Shown one piece after another: positions 45,001-54,674 of a stretch of DNA of 64,000 bases. The notes under the pieces were generated by a model. The model did no database searches and was not told the origin of the DNA. It saw only the letters and a list, made by a program, of their open reading frames with translations. The stretch spans positions 104,966,001 through 105,030,000 of the forward strand of contig OZ231126.1 of assembly GCA_965153355.1 (NCBI GenBank). The letters run 5' to 3'. Each line of letters starts with the position of its first letter. Within the stretch, counting starts at the first letter, position 1. Made by a program: the position numbers and the translations under genes. Source of the DNA: Flaccisagitta enflata (taxonomy: Eukaryota; Chaetognatha; Sagittoidea; Aphragmophora).

Positions 45001-45818
45001 TTTCACAAAGTGAATGTGGCCCTGTTCACTTGTATGGCGACGAGGGCCGTACACTTCGAGGTGTTGCGGAGCATGGATACATCGTGTTTTATCGATGCGC
45101 TGCAGCGGTTTTGAGCGAGAAGGCCGGCGGTGAAGCGCTTGTTCTCGGACTGTGGCTCAAACTTTACTTCTGCCGAGAAAGAGATTGCGGCGGAAGTTGC
45201 TGCGTGGAATGCGTCGTCGACTGAGGATATGCGGCTGCTTGGGATTGAATGGAAGTTTAACCCACCGACATCCCCTCACAGGGGTGGGGTGTGGGAACGA
45301 CTTGTGAAAGCAGCTAAAAAACATTTGACATTTGTATTGACGCTGGACAATCTGAGCATCGAGACGCTGACGACAGTGTTGGCGCAAGCGGAGTTGGTGA
45401 TGAACTCCAGACCGAACACGCACATTCCTGATGAGCCTGGGATCCAAGCGCTGCGTCCGATTGATTTTTTGTGTCCTGGTGTATTTGCGGCATCGGACTG
45501 TGACATTCTCCCTCCATCACCTCCGGATGCTGTGTGCCTTCGTTATAGCTGGCGCCAGTCGAGGGCGTTGGTCGACAAGTTTTGGAATCGGTGGTCGGGC
45601 GCTTGACAGAACCAAACTTGGAAGTTGGGGAAGTGGTGTTGATGGTTGACGAGCAGTGTCGACGGGGTGATTGGCGGACAGGAATGATCATCGAGATGGA
45701 CGGCCAAGAGTTGGTGAGGACAGTCTCTGTACGGACGTCGAATGGAAAAGTCTTTTCTCGCGACAGGACGAAGATTGTCCGCTTGGAGTTGGACCCGCCT
45801 AGGGCGGATGTATCATAG
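42096..45818 (+). pseudogene. BEL/Pao element 2 pol: protease end, RT, RNase H, integrase
   Basis: One frame runs from the gap to 45605, broken only by TGA at 43396, 44422 and 45112, with a fourth TGA at 45604. After it a register change (probably a small deletion) leads to the C-terminal tail ending at 45818. The protease end carries QIGVIIGAEHARVW and GYCLIGP. The RT has VGADIKDFFHEIYI (motif A) and NLYVDDLL (motif C, both Asp present). A LGFLDPF segment leads to RNase H (MVFSDASSKGYG, MPRLELQAAR, MWTDSE). The integrase has an HHCC end (CHLHAGVEHVL, CVGCQRHF) and a core with GVDCFGP, FSDCGSNF and GGVWERLVKAAK (D, D, E). All catalytic residues looked for are present. GC-rich, unlike the AT-rich element 1. 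Confidence 0.9.
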
Positions 45819-46254
45819 GTGTAACATTGTATTAGATTTTTTGTATACGTGACTGTATGGCATTGGCGATTTGCTTTTTTCTGATAGTTTCTTTTTGTCG
45901 GACGCGCGTTATTGCTGAGTTTTTTATTCGCTTCGATGTTGACTCTTACCCTTCTATATCTTCTCGGATGATCATTGGGCGATGGGCCTTTGCGTAATGT
46001 TGCGTTTTGATTTGGGGGGTTGTCGGTAGAATCGTTTCGTCATGCCTATTTTCCTTGATCTTGACTACGGTTTTTGTGTTATATTTTTTTTTAGTGTGAT
46101 TATTGACTCGCTAGATTTGTTTTTTTTTCCCTTTTGTGTTTGTATATATATATTCTCTTCTTGTTCTTTCCCCTTCCCATAGTTAGATAGTTCTAGTGGA
46201 ATAGTGCTTCTCAAGTGGCTTATTGCAAGTGTTTTTTGGAGCCTTAGTGCAGTG
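45819..46254 (+). promoter_or_regulatory. Intergenic spacer with splice-acceptor-like site before ORF3
   Basis: T-rich, non-coding. It ends CTTAGTGCAGTG directly before ATG 46255. The preceding T-rich run and CAG look like a 3' splice site, as would be needed to express a downstream ORF from a spliced retroelement mRNA. Words such as GTATTAGATTTTTTGT resemble GCATTAGATTTTACTA after ORF3 (48348), possibly a decayed duplication. Confidence 0.35.
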
Positions 46255-48210
46255 ATGTCGGGGCAAAATATGGATGTGGATGATGGTGCTGGGGCACTTG
46301 GTGGTGGTGAAGAGTGCACTTGTGATGGCGCATGTGCTTGTGGTAGGAAGGTGGATAGTGGTGCGACGGTGGATGGGAAAGATGTGGAGAGTGAGAGTGA
46401 TGTGAGCAGCGGTGACGACAGTGGGGACAGTGACAGTGATGAAAGTCTTGTCATGGATGCTAAGAAGTTTTCGAAGGAATTTCGTCAGGTTGTGCCTGAG
46501 GGAATGGCGGCGGAGACTTTGGCAGTGATTAGGGAAGATGGGGTGTTATTGGGTGGGCGCCGGGTTGACCCAAAGAAGCCACCTTCGACGGGAGGCCCGG
46601 TGGTTCCCCCCTGGATGAATATCTGGACTGATATGCTTGAGGAGATTCGTGACTTGAGTGGTCTGCGTCAGGTGGCGGTGTCCCTACACAAGGTGGTCCA
46701 CCCTGAACACAAGAATATGTGCGCGATGCAGGTGGTGCGTCATGGCTGTCTGCCGGATTTTTTTTTGGTGGTGGACGCGGCGAGGCCGGACGATTTGAGG
46801 AAGGTGGCGGCAGGGGAATTTCGCGGGGAGTCGGTGATTTGGTGGGCACCAAGGGACGCGGACGGCATTAGGTACGCTGTACAGACTTTTATGAGTGATC
46901 CGGGTGAGTGTGAGTTTTGGTCCTGGCACGATGAGGAGACGCACAGGGCCCCTCGTTGGTCAGTGTGGCCGAGCCGTTGCCCGGTAAAACAGGTATCGGT
47001 GTTTCTGGAGTTACCCCCGGTGACTGGTTTTTTGAGATCCGTCGATAAGGCGGTGAAGGCGTGCCCGGCTGTTCCGTGGATCATCCGGGAGCTGTTGGAT
47101 GGGGCCAAGGGGTGGAAGGATGAATATAGAGGACATAGAAATAGGAGGCCGGTGTATGTGCCTGAAGTTTTGTTTGGATCTATGGCAAAGAGTCCTGGTT
47201 TGAAGGAAGGTGTGGCGGCCTCAAACCAGCTAATTTGTGACGCTATGAACGGACTTTATTTTATCGAGAAGGACATGGGGGGGGAGGAGGAACAGCCGGC
47301 GGTGGACGCGGAGGTGGAGGTTCCGGAAGTGGTGGTGCCGGCTGAGGATCCGGCGATGCCCACTTTGGAACCGGCGGTGCCGGTGGATGATGGCGGCGGC
47401 GAGGATGTGGCGAGTGTGGCTGATGGCGGCGGCGACGGCGTGGTGGTTGTCGGCGGCGAGGTTGGGGAGGAAGAGGATAAGGAGCAGAAGGCGGCGCGTT
47501 TGTTGGAGGAAGAGAAGAAGAGGAAGGAGCAGGAGCAGCGACGTCTGGAGGAGCAACAGCGGCTGGAGGGGGAGCGTCGTCGCCAGGAGGAGGAGGCGGC
47601 GAAGGAGGTGGCGCGGTTGGAAAAGTCTTTGAGGGATGCCCGGAATCAGCAGGCGCAGATCCGGCAGGGGGGCTATGGTTGGTCCTCCTCGCAGGGGTCT
47701 GGCCGGGTTGATGGTCGGGTTAGTGGTGGTGATGGTGGTCCTCGCGGTGGTGGTGGTGGTGGTGGTGGTCATCAACATCGTGGTGGGAGTGGTGGTCATT
47801 ATGGTGGTGGCAATCAAAATTGTGGTGGTGGATATCATTGGGGTGGTGGTGGTGGTAGTTACCCGCGTGGTGGTGGCGGGGGTCGGCCTTGGGTGGAGAG
47901 GGGGCACTGTGGATTCGGCGTGCCTGATCGGCCGTCGACGTCGTCGATGTCGGCAAGACCGTTGTCTTCTTTGGCCTTGGATTCGTCCTTTGCTTCATCG
48001 ACGTCTTCTACCTTCTCTGAGCGCGAAATGGAGATTGCGCTGGCTTTTGCTTCTGGAATGCGTCATGGGGGGGGAGACCGGTCACGCAGTGGCGAGCGGG
48101 CTGAGGAGCCGTTGGCGACCTCTTCCCCTGCTGCGTGGAGGCCTTCCCGTTCGACTGATCGTGGTGGTGACGGGCGGCGCGGGGGTCCGCCGCCGCATTT
48201 CCGGCGTTAG
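46255..48210 (+). CDS. Third ORF of BEL element 2: acidic, coiled-coil, RGG-rich protein
   Basis: A 651-codon uninterrupted frame from ATG 46255. Residues 1-75 are acidic with a Cys cluster (CTCDGACACG). About 75-350 form a folded-looking domain rich in Trp (WMNIWTDML; VIWWAPRDADG; FWSWHDEETHR; VPWIIRELLDG). About 355-420 is Val/Asp/Gly/Pro linker. About 420-480 is a strongly predicted Glu/Arg coiled coil (KKRKEQEQRRLEEQQRLE). About 490-570 is Gly-rich with RGG/HQHRGGSGG repeats, then a Ser-rich tail and a basic Gly-Pro end. There is no signal peptide and no membrane segment, so it is not an Env. Gly/Arg tails commonly bind RNA. GC content matches pol. It follows pol by 437 bp in the same orientation, before a possible 3' LTR. 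No family recognised. It could also be a host gene. Confidence 0.65.
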   Translation: MSGQNMDVDDGAGALGGGEECTCDGACACGRKVDSGATVDGKDVESESDVSSGDDSGDSDSDESLVMDAKKFSKEFRQVVPEGMAAETLAVIREDGVLLGGRRVDPKKPPSTGGPVVPPWMNIWTDMLEEIRDLSGLRQVAVSLHKVVHPEHKNMCAMQVVRHGCLPDFFLVVDAARPDDLRKVAAGEFRGESVIWWAPRDADGIRYAVQTFMSDPGECEFWSWHDEETHRAPRWSVWPSRCPVKQVSVFLELPPVTGFLRSVDKAVKACPAVPWIIRELLDGAKGWKDEYRGHRNRRPVYVPEVLFGSMAKSPGLKEGVAASNQLICDAMNGLYFIEKDMGGEEEQPAVDAEVEVPEVVVPAEDPAMPTLEPAVPVDDGGGEDVASVADGGGDGVVVVGGEVGEEEDKEQKAARLLEEEKKRKEQEQRRLEEQQRLEGERRRQEEEAAKEVARLEKSLRDARNQQAQIRQGGYGWSSSQGSGRVDGRVSGGDGGPRGGGGGGGGHQHRGGSGGHYGGGNQNCGGGYHWGGGGGSYPRGGGGGRPWVERGHCGFGVPDRPSTSSMSARPLSSLALDSSFASSTSSTFSEREMEIALAFASGMRHGGGDRSRSGERAEEPLATSSPAAWRPSRSTDRGGDGRRGGPPPHFRR

Positions 48211-49010
48211 CGGGCTGTTCCCGCTGTCCGTCCGTCCTTCATACGTCACTTTCAGGTGGGGGTGATCATTTTTTTTTGGAGGTGGGACAATGTGACTGAG
48301 ATTGACTGGTTTGAAGTGGGCTTCAAACGGGCGGACTGTGGAATATCGCATTAGATTTTACTATTTTGTGATTATTTGTAGCTGCATATTCTCTTGATTC
48401 GCCCTGTTTGTTGCCCATTTTGTGAATTCATATTATTGCTGATTTTCTTTCTTTAGTTATCAGTTGTAATGTTATTCGCTCTTCATTCCTGGCTAATCTT
48501 GGGGTGCGTTTCCTTACCTGGTGAGTTTTGGATGGACCTGGTTGGTTGGTCAGTTGGTTGGCTTGGTTGGTTGGTCAGTTGGTCGGTTGGATTAATTAGT
48601 TGTTTAGTTATATAGTTCTTGTGCTGTTGAGTTATTGAGTTATTTAGGGTGATAGGTTGTTAGGTTAATCTCTTTTCTCCTTTTCCCCTCTTCCCTTCCT
48701 TTCTATCATTTCAGCGTTTTTGTACCCCTTTCAACCATAGAAGATATCGAGATGGCGACAACGAAAGACCCTGTCTATATGGAAGCAGATTGACTTTGCG
48801 AGACTTCGTGGTGTTTTGGCGTTGTTGGCGTAGCACGTGGCGTGGCATCGAGAGGATTGGCGCGGTTGTGGCGCAGCGACTGTTGGACTGATTCATCGTC
48901 GTCTACATCAGCGCATAGGTACTTGACGGTTGAAGACAGTATTCTACGCGGTTCTTTACATACGTGAATGTTTTTTTTTCTTTTTTTTTTTCAAATAAAA
49001 AATTTTGCAT
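48211..49010 (+). repeat. Possible 3' LTR / 3' end of BEL element 2
   Basis: GGAGGTGGGACAA near 48277 could be a polypurine tract, followed by TGTGACTGAG as an LTR start. AATAAA lies at 48994 and a TTGGTTGGTCAG tract at 48538-48590. The second LTR would have been lost in the gap, so this cannot be confirmed here. Confidence 0.3.
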
Positions 49011-49029
49011 CAAATGTTTACTTGTTTTA

Positions 49030-49085
49030 AAGTCGTAGACTCGCGATTCTATATAAGTCATTACATCAGTCTTGAGCGTGTATCC
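49030..49085 (+). repeat. Decayed family A fragment
   Basis: AGTCGTAGACTCGCGATTCT resembles a head with a mismatched stem. CGTGTATCC follows 30 bp later, resembling the tail. Confidence 0.4.
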
Positions 49086-49204
49086 TTCCTACTCCTATTC
49101 CCGTAGTTGATATGGCGGTTGTTAATTTAGTCAATGTGAGTGTTGTTTTGGTTGTTGTCAACGTGTTCATGCTTTTCACATTGTTGTTGTCGCCGTCGCT
49201 TGTT

Positions 49205-49545
<341 letters not shown>

Positions 49546-49734
49546 TTACCATCCCTGTTGTCCTGGCTATTGTTGTTTCTGTTGCCGTTGTTGATTCCAT
49601 TGCCGATGCTCTTATAGTTATCATTGTTATTGCTGTCATCGTTACTGTTATTGTCATTCCCTTGTTATCATTATCATTACCTTTGTTGTTGTCGTTGCTG
49701 TTGCCGTTGCCGTTGTTATTGTTTTTTTGCTTGA

Positions 49735-50470
49735 TTTGGGGTCTGAAATGCTTAATTTGGGGTCTGAGAGGCCTGATTTGGGATCTGAGAGGCCTGATTT
49801 AGGGTCTGAAAGGCCTGATTTAGGGTCTGGGAGGCCTTATATTAGGTCTGAGAGGCCTGATATGGGGTCAGAAAAGTCTGTTTTGGGGTCTGAAAGGCGG
49901 GTTTTTGGGCAGCGGCCCCAAAGGGCCGATGTCATGTAGAACACAGGGGGGAAGAGCCATATGTCCGTCCTTCCGTCCGTCCGTCCTTCCGTCCCCCCCC
50001 TCAGGCCTCAAATTTGCCCTCCCAGCCCTCAAATATGCCCTCCCGGCCCTCAAATTTGCCCTCCCAGCCCTCAATTTAGCCCCCCAGGCCTCAAATCAGT
50101 TTTCCAGGCTTCAGATCAGCCCCCCACCTCAAATTTGACCTCCAGACCTCAAATCTGCTTTCCAGACCTTCAATTAGCCCTTCAAGCATAAAATCAGCCC
50201 TCCATGGCTTAAATTTGCCCTCCAAACCTCAGATTGGCTCTCCAAGCCTTAATTATGCCCTCCAGCCTTCAAATATGCCTTCAGCGGCCTAAATCAGTCA
50301 TCTAAGGCCTGAAATATGCCCCCTCAGGACGTATGGAAATTACCCCCTGTGTTCTACAGGACATCGGCCCTTTGGGGCCACTACCCTGCCCTCACTCCAC
50401 TTCTTCACTAGATCACTCCCAGCAGGGCATCGGGTACCGCTGACCATGTGCGATCCTTGGATGACTAGTT
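49735..50470. repeat. Family B foldback repeat
   Basis: 49735-49895 consists of GATTTGGGGTCTGAGAGGCCT-like 22-bp units. The inverted-repeat pair is 49907 (GGGCAGCGGCCCCAAAGGG) to 50387 (CCCTTTGGGGCCACTACCC), 481 bp. It encloses a GTCC tract and CCTCCCAGCCCTCAAATTTG units. The linker after it contains GCAGGGCATCGGGTACCGCT and GGATGACTAGT. A few more 22-bp units follow to 50540. Confidence 0.8.
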
Positions 50471-50545
50471 GTGTCTAAGAGGCCTGATTTGGGATTAAAA
50501 GGGCTTCATTTGCAGTCTGGGAGGCTTGTTTTGAGGCTTGGGGGG

Positions 50546-50936
50546 GTGTAACCCAACTCATACAAGTATCACAACTAGATCTTATCAAGGAATGAACGAA
50601 AACAAACAACAATAACGATAATAAACAAAACGACCTTCTTTCTTTTAATTCACTGTTTTAGTGAATTGCACGACTAATCCACGGCTTTGCGGGATCATTC
50701 GCAAAAGAATGAAAGGGGCACCGACGACCCTCGATCCCGATGCGTCCACCGGTCACGACGAGGTCAATGCGACGGCAATTACGGCGACGATGACGATGAC
50801 TCAAGAGGCTGAGACTTTGCCTTCCCTCGACTCTCAAAGATCCAACGAATCGACGAACACTCTTTGGATTCAATTCGCGATCTCGTTGTTCCTCACCATA
50901 CTCATGGTGGCTCTCTATCCATTAAGTAATTCAAAA
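50546..50936 (+). pseudogene. Inverted duplicate of the membrane-protein exon
   Basis: A 391-bp near-identical inverted copy (about six differences seen) of 53822-54212. It contains part of the upstream intron, the acceptor TTCACTGTTTTAG, the membrane-segment exon and 14 bp beyond the donor GTAATT. The following exon is missing, because pol-like sequence begins at 50937. The open frame runs 95 codons to TAA. It is probably non-functional, unless used as an unspliced short membrane protein. Confidence 0.75.
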
Positions 50937-52416
50937 CCGGAGTAAAGACATTGATTTGCTTAAAAAAATCCTAACCAATGAGGCCTCTGAAGAGGATGTT
51001 AACTTGCAAAAACGCACATCATCATTTTTCAATGAATTGTACAACATGAAGGAACAACTATTCTTAAAAAACGATTTATTGTTCATAATCCGAATGCCAA
51101 AAAAGAATGAAAGACACAACTTCTGCTTGGTTATTGAACATAATGATTCTGTGCGAAAATTGGTGCATTTGCATTGTAAACATTTGCATTGAGGTTATGT
51201 CTTCCTCTATTCCATCTTTAGCATAAATTTTTACACCCCGTCAGCTTTAAAGCTAGCTTATGAGACAGTTGCAAATTGCCCTCAATGCCAGGCAATGAAG
51301 CCGAAACGCCGTCTCAAAATGGATCATTTAAACGTCAGCACTGCACGATCACTTTGGGGTATTGATCACAAGGGCGCTGTAAAAATCAATGATAAGGACC
51401 ATTATGTGCTTTGCTGCGTCGAACTAAATTTGCGTTTGTGTGTCTTTTGTTTGTCAAAAACTACTAGCGCGAAAGAGACTGCTCAACTTTTCTTCACCAA
51501 CATCATCTGTAACTATGGTTCTGCAGTTGAGGTAGTCTCAGATCGTTCTAAATCGTTTCTCAATCAACTCTTTGATGAACTAATGTTGCTTGGCAGCTCT
51601 AGACATCGCGTAACCAGCAGTTACGCCCCCTGGGGGAACGCAACTGAAGAGCGTGGAGTGAGGAAATTGTCAAATGCAATTAAGGCTATTTCTTTTGGAC
51701 GATCAACGACGGATTAAGCTACAAATTTGAAGTTTCTCCAGCTTCTTATAAACTCAACACAAATTTCGCCTTATCTAAGTCAACCTCCATTTGCTCTTTT
51801 GTTTGGAGCAGAAAATAGTTTCTTTCACCCCCTCCTAGTGGTAAAAAATGAAACGCTGCCATATTCGGATTACTGGAGTTCACACATCAAAAAAATGAGA
51901 GAATTGAATAATGTACTAGTAAATCACTACGACTTGTATATCTCTCAAAAAGCCAATAAGCGTCATACTGTGCACACCATGGGTCTTAAAGTAGGAGACT
52001 ATGTTTGGGGTAGAATCTTTCAATTTTCACCTCGACTCAAGTACTTAAAACATCTTCTTCCATGTTGGAAATTAGCAAAAATTATCAGAATCAATGGAAT
52101 GACCTCTTTATTGTTGCAAGATGATGAATCTGGACGAATTATTTCTAGACATTTGCAAGACATTGCGCCTGTTAAGGCAGGAAAAAACTACACTAATGTC
52201 TACGCAGATACTCTGTCTAGTCATAAGTTTGAGGTCGAAGAGGATTTTGGTGGAAAAGAGGCAGACGAAATACCTCATCTGGACGGGAAAGCTCTAGATG
52301 GCGTTGTAACAAAATCAAAACAAAACAAACAAAAGGCTGATCAACAACAAACTGAAAACGCTGATGGCTGGAAAACACGACTCAGGCCAAGAAAAAAGAC
52401 ATCCTATAAGGAATAG
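50937..52416 (+). pseudogene. Ty3-like integrase fragment
   Basis: One frame with two stops (TGA at 51190 and TAA at 51715). It starts without RT or RNase H, in the tether before the zinc domain. Zinc residues are HLHCKHLH, then after the TGA ANCPQCQ. The core has LWGIDHKGA, VVSDRSKSF and NATEERGV, giving D, D and E with 35 residues between the last two. The C-terminal part contains HTMGLKVGDYVWGRIFQ and LLQDDESGRIISRHLQDI, as in the GDxV C-terminal domain, then a basic tail ending at 52416. A purine-rich GATGGGGGAAAAAAG follows. The 5' part of the element has been replaced by the inverted exon copy. The core differs clearly from that of the element at 2089-15201. Confidence 0.85.
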
Positions 52417-52807
52417 ATGGGGGAAAAAAGTACAGTGTCACCTCAAAAAATCGATTCCTTTGTTGGTCTTTTATCTGTTTGTCTATCTGTCTGCATGACT
52501 GTTTGGATAAGTGATTGATTGATTGATTGATTGAGTAATTGTTCGGCTGTAAATGATAAGTTGATATGTATGTGTATGTATGCTATGTTTGGTAACATAG
52601 AAGGACATTCATTGACAGTAACAGTAATAAACAGTAACAAAACAATGAGAAATGTCGAGTTAACATTCTAAATAATAAATACTACACTAAATCAACAAGA
52701 ATAATGAAGATAATAAAATGAAAACTCGAAATATCATAACTGTGAATCTAGAGACCAAAGCAGCAGAAACCATGGAGATATTCGTTGTTATCAGATGACA
52801 CAGCCAC
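52417..52807. other. AT-rich spacer with short (GATT)n
   Basis: 52514-52540 is GATTGATTGATT. No coding signal. It separates the 3' ends of two convergent genes, integrase (+) and the membrane-protein gene (-). Confidence 0.6.
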
Positions 52808-54096
52808 TTAATGATTGATTTCCACCTTTGCCACACCGCCGTTGTTGTTGTTGCTGTCAGATGCCGCCGGCGCCGCTTCCAATTCACCGCCGTTGTTGTT
52901 GTTGTCGTCCTCCGTCGTCGCCGCGGACACAACGCCGTTGTTGTTGTTGTCTTCCGTCGTTGACGCCGCCGCCGACACAACGCCGTTGTTGTTGTTGTTT
53001 TCTGTCGCCGCCGCCGCCGACACAACGTCATCATTGTCGTCGTCGTTTTCCATCGCCGCCGACGCCAACTCATCAACGCCGTTGTTGTCGTTGTTTTCCG
53101 TTGTCGTCGTCGTCACATCACTGCCGCCGTTGTTGTCTTCCGCTTCCGACGCTGTTACATAAACACTGCTGTCGTTTGTCGTCGTCGTCATCGCCGCATC
53201 AACGCTACCGTCGCCATCTTCAAGGTTGCCGTTGAGTGGAGTCTTTGGCGTAGTAACGTCAACGTCGATGAGACCGGATTCATCACCAGTGTCTTGGACA
53301 GCGTTGCTGCCGGAAGAAATGTCACCGCCGCAGTTGGAAGGAGAAATGACCGCAATATCCAATCGAGACTCGTCGACGTGAACAGAGTCAGATCGGTTGC
53401 GCGTGCTGCAAGTCACGTTGGGGATAACAACAACATCATCCAGCTGCGTGTCTTGAGAGCCACTTCCGTCAGCGTATGTCACATTTCCAACTGAGCTGTT
53501 GTCGGTTGTGCGATGGTAGTCAGCCCGATTTCTTGCGACTATTTCCTCCGTCGGAACACATGTGAATGTAGCAGCAGACGTTCCAATTGAGTCAGAGTCA
53601 TCAATTTGTCTGAGTCGTAGAAGACGGGCCATGAAGTTGTCGTTATCAGCAATGTGTCCGGTCGATCTCTGAATCATTGCCGCGCGTTTTGTGACCACGT
53701 AGTTGCGGCATCGTTTGAAACACCGACTGACTGCAATATGCAAATTAGTTTGAAAATGCGTTAGTAGCGTTTTGACAGTTTTACACCTACATTTGATCCT
53801 TGTATGGTTATTTTGAAATTATTTTGAATTACTTAATGGATAGAGAGCCACCATGAGTATGGTGAGGAACAACGAGATCGCGAATTGAATCCAAAGAGTG
53901 TTCGTCGATTCGTTGGATCTTTGAGAGTCGAGGGAAGGCAAGGTCTCAACCTCTTGAGTCATCGTCGTCGTCGCCATATTTGCCGTCGCATTGACCTCGT
54001 CGTGACCGGTGGACGCATCGGGATCGAGGGTCGTCGGTGCCCCTTTCATTCTTTTGCGAATGATCCCGCAAAGCCGTGGATTAGTCGTGCAATTCA
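52808..54096 (-). CDS. Spliced single-pass membrane protein gene, antisense between integrase and env
   Basis: Exon x 54096-53833: acceptor TTCACTGTTTTAG with a strong pyrimidine tract, donor TTAA|GTAATT. A 101-bp intron (53832-53732) has ACTAAT as a possible branch site and ends ATATTGCAG. Exon y is 53731-52808. The join keeps phase. Exon x encodes a polar region with N-glycosylation sequons (NCT, NAT) and a hydrophobic segment (WIQFAISLFLTILMVALYP). The junction then leads directly into SRCFKRCRNYVVTKR, a basic stop-transfer stretch. Exon y continues with an acidic Ser/Thr region and Asn/Asp-rich repeats (SAAATENNNNNGVVSAA). It yields about 395 residues, N-out/C-in by the positive-inside rule. 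Exon x needs one or more upstream exons for its start codon. Orientation is opposite to integrase and env. Family unknown. Confidence 0.6.
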
Positions 54097-54212
54097 CTAA
54101 AACAGTGAATTAAAAGAAAGAAGGTCGTTTTGTTTATTATCGTTATTGTTGTTTGTTTTCGTTCATTCCTTGATAAGATCTAGTTGTGATACTTGTATGA
54201 GTTGGGTTACAC
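53822..54212 (-). repeat. 391-bp inverted repeat partner
   Basis: The parental-looking copy of the inverted duplication at 50546-50936. It lies within the intact two-exon context. The breakpoints fall inside introns (GTGTAACCC at the outer end, TAATTCAAAA at the inner end). Confidence 0.85.
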
Positions 54213-54641
54213 GAGGTGTTATTAAGGCCTAATGCTTATGATAATACAAAACAGCAGCCATTTATGGTGCACGAGGTGCTTAATTATTCTGTTTAGTTAT
54301 CATTTGACATAGAAGGCTGCCTTACTCTGGTCTTTTGACTTAGAACAAGGTTCTTTAGCGAGGCTATTTATGTCAAGTAGTCGAGGTATGTTTGTTTGGT
54401 AAACAACTGTAATTGTCGTCATCATGTAAACAAGTTGTTGAAGGTTGAAAATAAGCTGACGAGAAGTTTCTTATGAGAAGTCGTTTATGTGTGTTAGTTC
54501 CATTTTTAGACTTACTCTTGCACGGACCGATATGACGACGTTCGTGTTCTTTTATATTTTTTTTTTTTTATTTGTTCTCCAACGTGCTTGGTTTTTGCCT
54601 TTAAGAAACAGTGATGCATAGGATTCTGATTTCCTTTTTAT
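54213..54641. other. Spacer between antisense gene and env
   Basis: Non-coding on inspection. A GCACGAGGTG-like word occurs twice (54210 and 54271). It may hold the upstream intron and exon of the antisense gene. Confidence 0.4.
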
Positions 54642-54662
54642 ACCTTTCTCTTCTCTCACCAG
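54642..54662 (+). promoter_or_regulatory. Splice acceptor upstream of env
   Basis: CCTTTCTCTTCTCTCACCAG, a pyrimidine-rich run ending in CAG, 12 bases before the env ATG. It fits expression of env from a spliced subgenomic RNA, as in env-bearing Ty3 elements. Confidence 0.6.
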
Positions 54663-54674
54663 ACTGTGTCGTTC

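Noticed and set aside
47230-47907. 225-residue minus-strand frame rich in Thr/Leu/His
   Set aside because: Antisense shadow of the GGN-rich C-terminal part of ORF3.
45819-48720. LTR pair around ORF3 (45825-46200 and 48345-48720)
   Set aside because: Only short AT-rich words such as ATTAGATTTT are shared. The similarity is too weak to call a direct repeat.
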